This document shows, piece after piece, positions 1 through 6,340 of a DNA stretch of 17,065 nt. The DNA is taken from assembly GCA_034437455.1 (NCBI GenBank), contig DAOTUB010000015.1:1-17065 (forward strand). Reading direction: 5' to 3'. Within the stretch, counting starts at the first letter, position 1. The number at the start of each line of letters is the position of its first letter. Origin of the DNA: DAOTUB01 sp034437455. GTDB taxonomy: Bacteria; Chloroflexota; Anaerolineae; B4-G1. The notes beneath the pieces are model-generated. The model saw only the letters and a program-made list of their open reading frames with translations. It did no database searches and had not been told where the DNA came from. The translations under genes were made by a program, and so were the position numbers.

Positions 1-2
1 GT

Positions 3-104
3 GCCGTCAAACGAGAAGTCGTGCGTGCGTTGGTGGAGTGGCTCTACGATCTCTTCCAGACGAGGCAGAACCCCGAAGTCGCTTGCGCGTTACTCGGCGT
101 ATGA
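3..104 (+). CDS. Possible C-terminal end of an unknown protein (partial)
   Basis: The third frame from the window edge is open for 33 codons and ends with TGA at 102-104. It contains an amphipathic, helix-like stretch (VRALVEWLYDLFQ) that looks more protein-like than the other two frames, which are rich in Ser, Arg and Cys. The start lies outside the window and I do not recognise the family. It would end 19 bases before the converging small gene at 124-261. The call rests only on composition and frame, so it is weak. Confidence 0.35.
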   Translation, partial: AVKREVVRALVEWLYDLFQTRQNPEVACALLGV

Positions 105-123
105 GGTTGTTAATGTGCAGGAG

Positions 124-261
124 TTAAGCTTTAACTAGCTGAAGTGGAACATCCGTACTCATCACGAATTCAGCTTTACGCTCTTCAATCAACCGCAAGT
201 TCTCCCGCGCTTCGGCCAGCCGGCGACGGAGTGAAGCAAGTTCTTGCTCTTGCCCATTCAT
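124..261 (-). CDS. Small coiled-coil-like protein, 45 aa, coupled to gatA
   Basis: This short minus-strand gene starts with ATG at 261-259, which overlaps the gatA stop TGA (260-258) in an ATGA arrangement. An AAGGGG Shine-Dalgarno-like sequence lies at 275-270, 8 bases before the ATG. The product begins MNGQEQELASLRRRLAEARE and ends ...TDVPLQLVKA before TAA. Its first 30 residues are charged and helical (LRRRLAEARENL then LIEERKAEF). From memory, very similar segments, continuing into a second helix, occur at the N-terminus of several multidomain proteins in Chloroflexota (caspase-, TIR- or CHAT-type). Here the protein stops where that second helix would begin, so it may be a free-standing or truncated version of the module. 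The start overlap and the SD support real translation; the function is unknown. Confidence 0.6.
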   Translation of the reverse strand: MNGQEQELASLRRRLAEARENLRLIEERKAEFVMSTDVPLQLVKA

Positions 262-1754
262 CGCGTTGTCCCCTTATTCCTCTCACCGAGCGGCGGCCTC
301 CGCGTGTGCCAGTCCGTCGCCTGCTCGTAAGCATAGGCTACTTTCAGCACCCGCTCCTCGCCAAAGGCTGGCCCCATCACCTGCAGGCCGATGGGTAGTT
401 CCTCTCCATCAAAGCCACAGGGCAGGCTCAGCCCGCAGATGCCCGCCAGGTTCATTGAGAGCGTAAAAACGTCAGAGAGATACATCTGTAACGGATCGTC
501 AACCTTCTCCCCGATGCGGAAAGCGGTGGAGGGGCTTACAGGACCGACGATGACGTCCACCTGCTCGAAAGCGGCGTCGAAATCGCCCTTGATCAGCGTG
601 CGCACTTTTTGCGCCTTGAGGTAGTAGGCGTCGTAGTAACCGGCAGAGAGCGCATACGTGCCTAGCATAATGCGCCGCTTCACCTCCGATCCAAAGCCCT
701 GCCCTCGCGTGGAACGATACATCTCTTCCAACCAGTCGCTATCCGCTCGCAAGCCATAGCGCACGCCGTCGTAGCGGGCCAGGTTCGCGCTCGCCTCGGC
801 CGGGGCGATGAGATAATAGACCGGCAGTGCGTAATCGGTGTGCGGCAGGCGGACCTCCCGCACCTCGGCTCCCAGCTCGCCCAGTTTTTCTATCGCCGCC
901 CGCACTCCTGCCTCCACCTCCGGCTGCACGCCATTCGGCGCCTCAATAAAATACTCACTTGGCACACCAACCCGTACCCCACGCAATCCGCCGCTGTCCT
1001 GCAATCCGGCGTCATACCTCGGCACGGGCGCGTCCACCGAGGTCGAATCACGCGGATCGTGACCAGCGATCGCCTCCAACAAGATCGCCGCGTCCCTCAC
1101 GTCCTTCGTCAGCACGCCAATCTGATCGAGCGAGGAAGCAAAGGCGATCAACCCATAACGGCTGACCCGCCCATAGGTCGGCTTGAGACCGACGACGCCG
1201 CACAGGCTCGCCGGCTGGCGCACGCTGCCGCCCGTGTCGGTGCCCAGCGCGCCCAGGCACTCGTCGGCGGCGACGGCGGCGGCGCTCCCGCCGCTCGATC
1301 CCCCCGGCACGCGGCTCAAGTCCCAGGGATTGTGGGTGGTGAAATAGGCCGAGTTCTCGGTGGAGGACCCCATCGCAAACTCGTCATTGTTCGCCTTGCC
1401 CAGGAGCACCGCCCCACCCTCCTTCAGCCGCGCCACGGCGGTGGCGTCGTAGGGCGGGACGAAATTCTCCAGGATGCGGGAACCGCAGGTGGTGGGAACT
1501 CCTTGCGTGCAGATCACGTCCTTGATCGCCAGAGGAATGCCCAACAAGGGGCTGTCCTCGCCTGCCGCGCGGCGCTCGTCGGCGGCGCGAGCTTGCGCCA
1601 ACGCCTCCTCCGGCGTCAGCGCCAGGTACGCCTTGACGTCGTTGTCGACCGCCAGGACGCGCTCCAGCACCGCCTCGGTCAGTTCGACCGCCGTGAATTC
1701 TCCGGCAGCCAATCGCTCGCCTGCTTCGTGGATGGTCAGTTGATAAAGTTCCAT
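258..1754 (-). CDS. gatA: Asp-tRNA(Asn)/Glu-tRNA(Gln) amidotransferase subunit A
   Basis: GatA is the amidase subunit of GatCAB. It releases ammonia from glutamine so that misacylated Glu-tRNA(Gln) or Asp-tRNA(Asn) can be amidated in the cytosol. The 498-residue length is normal for the family. The amidase-signature Ser-cisSer-Lys triad is visible: K78 in IPLAIKDV, S153 in the GGSSGGS glycine/serine loop, and S177 in GTDTGGSVRQ. The C-terminal part (GLSLPCGFDGEELPIGLQVMG) is also typical. The ATG lies only 11 bases after the vapC stop, with a weak AAGG-like SD, so translation may depend on ribosomes finishing vapC. gatC is further upstream, on the other side of the toxin-antitoxin module, and gatB is not in the window. 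The identification is very secure. Confidence 0.97.
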   Translation of the reverse strand: MELYQLTIHEAGERLAAGEFTAVELTEAVLERVLAVDNDVKAYLALTPEEALAQARAADERRAAGEDSPLLGIPLAIKDVICTQGVPTTCGSRILENFVPPYDATAVARLKEGGAVLLGKANNDEFAMGSSTENSAYFTTHNPWDLSRVPGGSSGGSAAAVAADECLGALGTDTGGSVRQPASLCGVVGLKPTYGRVSRYGLIAFASSLDQIGVLTKDVRDAAILLEAIAGHDPRDSTSVDAPVPRYDAGLQDSGGLRGVRVGVPSEYFIEAPNGVQPEVEAGVRAAIEKLGELGAEVREVRLPHTDYALPVYYLIAPAEASANLARYDGVRYGLRADSDWLEEMYRSTRGQGFGSEVKRRIMLGTYALSAGYYDAYYLKAQKVRTLIKGDFDAAFEQVDVIVGPVSPSTAFRIGEKVDDPLQMYLSDVFTLSMNLAGICGLSLPCGFDGEELPIGLQVMGPAFGEERVLKVAYAYEQATDWHTRRPPLGERNKGTTR

Positions 1755-1765
1755 AGCCTTATGAC

Positions 1766-2179
1766 CTATGCTTGCCTAGTTATCCATTGAATAGACAGCC
1801 TATTTTCCAACAACTTGAATTCGGGGTCGCCCGTCACCAGCGTGGCCTTTTCGATGAGCGCCAATGCAGCAGCGAAAGCATCTGCATACGCCAGTGGATG
1901 TCCCGCCTTGATGTGCGCTGCCGCGAGCGCCAACTCTCGCTCTACCGGGACGATTTCAACCTCGGTCGCCTCCAGGTTTCCCAGGACTTGATACACTTGC
2001 CCTGTTCCCCATCGTCGTTCTACAATGTAAGCGACTTCACCCACATTCACCCAGGTCATTAGTGTCCGTATACTGCCTTCCTGAGTTCGTTGCAAAAGAT
2101 CAGAAACCTCACCTCCACCTTCTTCTTGGCCCAGCAAAGCGAGAATGGCAAAGCTATCCAGAACAAAGGTCTCGGCCAC
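1766..2179 (-). CDS. vapC: PIN-domain toxin, VapC-like
   Basis: This 137-residue PIN-domain protein is a predicted Mg-dependent endoribonuclease and the toxin of a type II module. Known VapC proteins cut tRNA or rRNA; the target here cannot be inferred. The acidic PIN residues are visible: Asp in FVLDSFAIL near the N-terminus, Glu in VNVGEVAYI, Asp in YADAFAAALA, and Asp in VTGDPEF. I chose the GTG at 2179 because an AGGAGG Shine-Dalgarno lies 9 bases upstream; an ATG at 2212 has no comparable SD and would add 11 residues lacking PIN character. The gene overlaps the antitoxin gene by 26 bases, which is typical of vapBC. The stop lies 11 bases before gatA. Confidence 0.85.
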   Translation of the reverse strand: MAETFVLDSFAILALLGQEEGGGEVSDLLQRTQEGSIRTLMTWVNVGEVAYIVERRWGTGQVYQVLGNLEATEVEIVPVERELALAAAHIKAGHPLAYADAFAAALALIEKATLVTGDPEFKLLENRLSIQWITRQA

Positions 2180-2420
2180 GATAGTCTTCCTCCTGGGATC
2201 GTTCGCGGGCACGCTCAGCGAGTAAATCTGCCGTCAGTGATGGGCCGCCCTTCAGCATTCCGTAGAGAGCCTGAACCGGATCATCAGACAGTGGAACCAA
2301 GGCTATAGATTGACCATACTCGACAACTTGCACTCGCGTCCCTTTCCTCAAACCATACTTCTCTCTGAGATTTTTTGGGATGACCACCCATCCCTTCGTA
2401 GAGATCGTTGCCGTATACAT
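2154..2420 (-). CDS. vapB: AbrB/SpoVT-type antitoxin, VapB-like
   Basis: This 88-residue protein has an N-terminal swapped-hairpin AbrB/MazE domain: MYTATISTKGWVVIPKNLRE, then KYGLRKGTRVQVVEYG and a short acidic-basic tail. The STKG...IPKxLREKYGL pattern is the DNA-binding signature of VapB/AbrB-type antitoxins. The C-terminal part (residues ~50-88) would wrap the VapC active site. The gene has a near-perfect SD (AGGAGGTGAT at 2432-2423), its own promoter, and a palindrome over the -10 box, which suggests autorepression by the VapB-VapC complex. It overlaps vapC by 26 bases. Confidence 0.85.
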   Translation of the reverse strand: MYTATISTKGWVVIPKNLREKYGLRKGTRVQVVEYGQSIALVPLSDDPVQALYGMLKGGPSLTADLLAERARERSQEEDYRGRDLCSG

Positions 2421-2431
2421 CTATCACCTCC

Positions 2432-2464
2432 TGTGGTATATGCACACAAGTTCAGTATACCACA
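2432..2464 (-). promoter_or_regulatory. Operator-like palindrome of the vapBC module
   Basis: Two perfect 9-base inverted arms, TGTGGTATA at 2432-2440 and TATACCACA at 2456-2464, are separated by 15 bases. On the minus strand the upstream arm covers most of the -10 box and the downstream arm runs up to the Shine-Dalgarno. This is the expected layout for an AbrB-type antitoxin autorepressor site. Binding by VapB is inferred. Confidence 0.6.
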
Positions 2465-2481
2465 AAACACTCCTGGGGCAA
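2454..2481 (-). promoter_or_regulatory. Promoter of vapBC, inside the gat operon
   Basis: On the minus strand a -35 box TTGCCC (2481-2476) is followed by a 16-base spacer and a -10 box TATACT (2459-2454). Transcription would begin near 2447, about 27 bases before the vapB ATG. It lies between the gatC stop and vapB, so it can also drive gatA. Confidence 0.55.
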
Positions 2482-2514
2482 CACTTCACTGAAATGTATA
2501 ACGGTAATCGCGAC

Positions 2515-2802
2515 TCAATCCAACACCGCCGGCACCTTGAAGCATCCCTCCTCGGCGGCAGGAGCGTTTGCAAGGATATCCTCGCGGGAAAAAAACGGCC
2601 TGGCCTCATCCTGGCGCATCACGCTGTGCAGCGGCAAGACGCTCGCCGTGGGCGAGATCGCCTCGGTATCCAATTCCTGCAACCGCTCAAAATAGTCCAG
2701 GATGGCCGACAGTTGATCCTGGTACAACGCCTTCTCGTCGTCGCTCAGGGCCAACCTGGCCAGCCCGGCAATGTGTTCAACTTCCTCTCGACCTAATTGC
2801 AT
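2515..2802 (-). CDS. gatC: Asp-tRNA(Asn)/Glu-tRNA(Gln) amidotransferase subunit C
   Basis: GatC is the small scaffold subunit that wraps around the GatA-GatB interface. The 95-residue length is normal. The N-terminus (LGREEVEHIAGLARLALSDD) and the following helix (QLSAILDYFERLQELDT), then VLPLHSVMRQDEARP and the C-terminal FKVPAVLD, are all classic GatC features. I prefer the ATG at 2802 because GGAGGG at 2812-2807 is 4 bases away; the GTG immediately upstream at 2805 would leave only 1 base. Downstream is not gatA, as is usual, but a vapBC module that begins after a 94-base gap. Confidence 0.95.
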   Translation of the reverse strand: MQLGREEVEHIAGLARLALSDDEKALYQDQLSAILDYFERLQELDTEAISPTASVLPLHSVMRQDEARPFFSREDILANAPAAEEGCFKVPAVLD

Positions 2803-2843
2803 CACACCCTCCGCTTTTGGTCATTCGTCGTTGATCGTCCGTC

Positions 2844-2852
2844 ATTATAACA
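2844..2852 (-). promoter_or_regulatory. Extended -10 promoter of gatC
   Basis: The minus strand reads TGTTATAAT (2852-2844), a perfect extended -10 hexamer, directly after the stop codon of the radical SAM gene. Transcription would start near 2837, about 35 bases before gatC. No clear -35 box is visible, which is common for extended -10 promoters. Confidence 0.5.
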
Positions 2853-4601
2853 TCATCTCGCCACATTCACCCAACGCGACCAGACATCGGCCACGCCCAT
2901 CTTGATCAACCGGGGCCAGTTGAAGGCAGTGACACCGAACGGCAGATCCAGCTCGGTCTTTTCGCACACGGTGGAGGTGTTGGCGCGGTCAATCTGCGGC
3001 TTGAGGGCCTGGAGTTCCCGTTCCAACTCTTCCGGCGAGCAACGCTCGATCAGATCGTCAATCTGGGCCATCAGGGAAACGGCGCGGTCGATGCGCTCCT
3101 CGGTCTCGGCGGCCACCTCTGGGCTGATCAACCCAAAGCGCGCCTTGAGCGCGTTGAGCCGGCGGCCAGCCTCGTAGGTCACGGCGGCGATGTCGTCGCG
3201 GCTCATCCAGTTCGTCTCATAGTTCAGGATATGTTTCCAGGTGGGAGCGAGGAGCGCCTGCCGGTGCTCCTCCAGCGTGCGGTAGAGGATGCGATAGCCA
3301 TACTCGTCGGATTTTTCGTAGAACAGACTGCCCGGATCCACGAACGGCGCCAGCGGCCCGATGAAAGGAAAGAACCGCCCATCGTCAAAGCGGGTCAGCA
3401 AGTGCTCGCAGTATGCGATTCCGTTCAGCACCGATTGTTTCGTCTGCTGCGGCAACCCGGTCATAAAGAACAGATCAAAGCGACGGCAGCCGACGTCGAG
3501 ACAGGCCGCGATGGTCTCCTCAATCTCGGCGTTCGAAAAGTTCTTGTGGATCGCGCGGCGCACCGCCGGGTCGTGCGATTCGGGAGAGAACTCGATCACA
3601 AAGTTGGGCAGCGCGTCCGCCAGATCCTCGGCAAACTCACGGCTCATCGGCGTAAAAATCTCGAGCATCGCCTGGCCGGGATAGCCCTTGACGGCGCGCA
3701 GGAAACGACGGGCGTGATCCATCCCCGCCTGGCGAATGTCGCCCAGGATAAAGGCCGGGCCGCGGCTGATCTCGTACATGCGGCGCATATCGTCGGCCAG
3801 CCGCTCCGGCGAGCGATAGGCTGGAGCGGCGCGCCCGGACATCCGGCGCGAGGCGAAGGCGGAACCGCCGCAATAGGCGCAGTTGTGCTTGCAGCCGCGC
3901 ACGGTGAGCGCGGCCATCACCGGGTAGCCGATCCAGTGCTCGAAGGGCACATAGTTCAGGAAATCCACGTCGCGCACGACCGAGCGCACCATCTGGCGGT
4001 AATCCATCTCCAGGTGATCCAGGTCGGGCGGGATGTACGTCTGCGGGTTGACGTGTACCTTGCCAGCGGCGTCTTGCCAGGACAGGTTGGGGATCTGGGC
4101 CAGGCGGTCTGGGTCTGCGTCGTCAGCGGCGAGGAGACACTCCATCAACTGGCGGAGCGGCTCCTCGGTCGAGTCGCCGCGCAGGACGTAATCGACCTGG
4201 GGATAGCGCGCCAGTTCGTCGTGAAAATAGGTGGCCGAAAAGCCGCCCAAGACGACCGGCGCTTCGGGGTGGTATCGCTTGACCAGGCGGGCGACCTCCA
4301 GCGCGCCGTGGGCGTGGGGCAGCCAGTGCAGATCCACGCCAAAGACGCGCGCCTTGCGCCGGGCGATAAAGCGCTCGACGTCGAAACGGTCGGAGCGCAC
4401 CATGCGCGCCGCCAGGTTGGCGATGCGCGTGCGAATACCGGCTCGCTCCAGGTAAGCGGCCATCGTCGAAAAGCCGATGGGATACATATCGAAGACGGGT
4501 TCAGACGGGACGAGGTCGCTGGTGGGACCCCACAGAGTCGCCCGCCGCCGAAAGTCATAGACGGTGGGCGCGTGCAAAAAGATCAAGTCGGTGGATGGCA
4601 T
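2853..4601 (-). CDS. B12-binding domain/radical SAM protein
   Basis: The product (582 residues from the ATG at 4601) has an N-terminal cobalamin-binding-like Rossmann region (residues ~1-150, with VFGVDLHWLPHAHGALEVAR and PVVLGGFSATYF). A radical SAM domain follows, with the CxxxCxxC cluster motif RGCKHNCAYCGG (C237, C241, C244). These would bind a 4Fe-4S cluster and SAM. The C-terminal ~150 residues are helical and have no recognised function. The opening (DLIFLHAPTVYDFRRRATLW) resembles a family I recall as the Ta0216-type B12/radical SAM proteins, of unknown substrate. I chose 4601 because GGAG lies 10 bases upstream; an in-frame ATG at 4625 has no SD and would add 8 residues. The family is secure, the reaction is not known. 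Confidence 0.88.
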   Translation of the reverse strand: MPSTDLIFLHAPTVYDFRRRATLWGPTSDLVPSEPVFDMYPIGFSTMAAYLERAGIRTRIANLAARMVRSDRFDVERFIARRKARVFGVDLHWLPHAHGALEVARLVKRYHPEAPVVLGGFSATYFHDELARYPQVDYVLRGDSTEEPLRQLMECLLAADDADPDRLAQIPNLSWQDAAGKVHVNPQTYIPPDLDHLEMDYRQMVRSVVRDVDFLNYVPFEHWIGYPVMAALTVRGCKHNCAYCGGSAFASRRMSGRAAPAYRSPERLADDMRRMYEISRGPAFILGDIRQAGMDHARRFLRAVKGYPGQAMLEIFTPMSREFAEDLADALPNFVIEFSPESHDPAVRRAIHKNFSNAEIEETIAACLDVGCRRFDLFFMTGLPQQTKQSVLNGIAYCEHLLTRFDDGRFFPFIGPLAPFVDPGSLFYEKSDEYGYRILYRTLEEHRQALLAPTWKHILNYETNWMSRDDIAAVTYEAGRRLNALKARFGLISPEVAAETEERIDRAVSLMAQIDDLIERCSPEELERELQALKPQIDRANTSTVCEKTELDLPFGVTAFNWPRLIKMGVADVWSRWVNVAR

Positions 4602-4641
4602 ATTGATTAGACTCCAGATTCTCATCTACAAACAAGAAGGG

Positions 4642-4670
4642 ATTGTAACACGTCCCCATCTTATGCACAA
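4642..4670 (-). promoter_or_regulatory. Promoter of the radical SAM gene
   Basis: On the minus strand TTGTGC (4670-4665) is followed by a 17-base spacer and TACAAT (4647-4642), preceded by TGT to give the extended form TGTTACAAT. Transcription would begin near 4636, about 35 bases before the chosen ATG at 4601. Confidence 0.5.
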
Positions 4671-4697
4671 GCGCACGCTGGTACGCTGGCCGCGCTG

Positions 4698-4706
4698 TGT
4701 TATAAT
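4698..4706 (+). promoter_or_regulatory. Extended -10 promoter of the histidine kinase unit
   Basis: The plus strand reads TGTTATAAT at 4698-4706, a perfect extended -10 box. It lies 52 bases before the kinase ATG and is divergent from the radical SAM promoter about 50 bases away. There is no convincing -35 box. Confidence 0.5.
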
Positions 4707-4758
4707 CATACCTGGCGAATGCACAAACCGTATTTTTACGCTCTGGACAAAAGTTGAA

Positions 4759-6327
4759 ATGTTAACCGACTATCGCGTTCGACAACGGGATTACCTGCTA
4801 GAGATCAGCCGCGCGCTCACGGCGCAGCTCGACCTGGACGAGCTGCTGCACAAGGTGCTCGAGGCGGCGACAGAGATGCTCACCGGGCAGGCCGGCCTCA
4901 TCGCCCTGCGCGATCCCGATGGGAACTTTGCCATCCGCGCCAGTTACGGCCTGCCACAAGCGTTAGCGCCGTACTTTGAGCCGCTGCTGACGGACATCCC
5001 CGACTATGCCGGGTCGAGCCGGTTCCACATCCCCGGCCTGGCCGAGAAGCTCGTGCGGATCGTGACCGGACTGGGACTGCGCCTGCAACAAGTGGTCGCG
5101 CTCCCAATGACCATCAAGCAGAATCTGATCGGCGTCCTGTACGTCTTTCGCACCTATGGAACCCGCTTTACCGCCAACGACCGCCAGATCCTCGCCAGCT
5201 TTGCCGACCAAGCCGCCATCGCGGTCCACAACGCGCAGCTCTACGAGCGGATCTCGCAGGAGAAACGTCGGCTCGACGCGATTCTGGAGTACGGTGCCGA
5301 CGGTGTCTTGATCCTCGATTCGGCCCAACAGATCACCGTCTTTAACCAGACGCTGACGCGGCTGAGTGGCTGGCCGGCCGCCGAAGCGATCGGCCGCCAT
5401 CACGACGAGGTAATCCACTGGACGCGCCTGGAAACGGCCACGGACCTGGCCGGCGCAGTCGCCGGCGGATGGCCGCTCCCGCCGGCCCGCCCGCTCTACG
5501 TGGAGGGAGACCTACGCCGAAAAAACGGAGGGACCGTCAGCATCGGCATCATCTACGCGCCGCTTTTCGGCCAGGGAGGACGTCTGGTCAACGTCATCGC
5601 CAACGTGCGCGACATCACCCGCTTCCGCGAGGCGGACGAGATCAAATCCACCTTCATCTCGGTGATCTCCCACGAGCTTAAAACCCCGGTCGCCTTGATC
5701 CAGGGATACGCTGAGACCTTGCTGCGCCAGGATGCCTGCTGGGACATCGAGACGATGCGGGACAGTCTGTCGATCGTCGTCGAGGAAGCCGAGCGTCTCC
5801 GCCGCCTGATCGACGATCTGCTCGACGCCTCACGGCTCGGGGCAGGCGGATTGGGCCTGGAGATGGAGCCTGTAACGCTCGATGTGTTGGCAGAGCGCGT
5901 GGCCGACCGTTTTCGCACCCAGACCAAGATCCACGAGATCGTGGTGGATTTCCCTCAGCGCCTCCCTGCCGTCCGAGGCGATCCCAACCGCCTGGAACAG
6001 GTGCTCAACAATCTGTTGTCCAACGCCATAAAATACTCCCCCGAAGGTGGGCGTATCCAGATCAGCGGCCGCACGCTGTCCGACGAGGTGATCGTCACCG
6101 TATCGGACGAGGGAGTCGGTATCCCTTTCGAGGAACAACCGCACATCTTTGAGCGTTTCTTCCGCGGAGCACGAGAGCGGCAGCAGCGCACGGCCGGGGC
6201 CGGTCTGGGCCTCTATCTGGCCAAGGCAATCGTCGAGGCCCACGACGGACGAATATGGGTCGAGAGCAACCCCGACGAGGGCGCTGCTTTCTCATTCGCT
6301 ATCCCCCGTCAATCAATTCTATCATGA
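4759..6327 (+). CDS. Soluble GAF-PAS sensor histidine kinase
   Basis: This 522-residue orphan sensor kinase autophosphorylates a histidine and would pass the phosphate to an unidentified response regulator. In order: a GAF domain (about residues 13-165), a PAS domain (about 172-285, including ILEYGADGVLILD), a HisKA dimerisation helix with H305 in ISHELKTPVALIQGYAETLL, and a HATPase domain with N-box N422 (NNLLSNAIKYSPEGG), D450 in DEGVGIP, and GAGLGLYLAKAIV. No membrane segment or signal peptide is seen, so it should sense a cytoplasmic signal. I start at ATG 4759, just before the helix leading into GAF; the frame stays open upstream to 4564, but that part overlaps the divergent promoter region. 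The CpXC gene follows 13 bases downstream. No response regulator is present. Confidence 0.93.
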   Translation: MLTDYRVRQRDYLLEISRALTAQLDLDELLHKVLEAATEMLTGQAGLIALRDPDGNFAIRASYGLPQALAPYFEPLLTDIPDYAGSSRFHIPGLAEKLVRIVTGLGLRLQQVVALPMTIKQNLIGVLYVFRTYGTRFTANDRQILASFADQAAIAVHNAQLYERISQEKRRLDAILEYGADGVLILDSAQQITVFNQTLTRLSGWPAAEAIGRHHDEVIHWTRLETATDLAGAVAGGWPLPPARPLYVEGDLRRKNGGTVSIGIIYAPLFGQGGRLVNVIANVRDITRFREADEIKSTFISVISHELKTPVALIQGYAETLLRQDACWDIETMRDSLSIVVEEAERLRRLIDDLLDASRLGAGGLGLEMEPVTLDVLAERVADRFRTQTKIHEIVVDFPQRLPAVRGDPNRLEQVLNNLLSNAIKYSPEGGRIQISGRTLSDEVIVTVSDEGVGIPFEEQPHIFERFFRGARERQQRTAGAGLGLYLAKAIVEAHDGRIWVESNPDEGAAFSFAIPRQSILS

Positions 6328-6340
6328 AAGGAAAAAATAG

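Noticed and set aside
840..1790. 316-codon open frame on the plus strand
   Set aside because: It is the reverse-strand shadow of gatA and lacks SD and motifs.
3231..4610. 459-codon open frame on the plus strand
   Set aside because: It is antisense to the radical SAM gene and its translation has no family motifs. GC-rich codon bias creates such long shadow frames.
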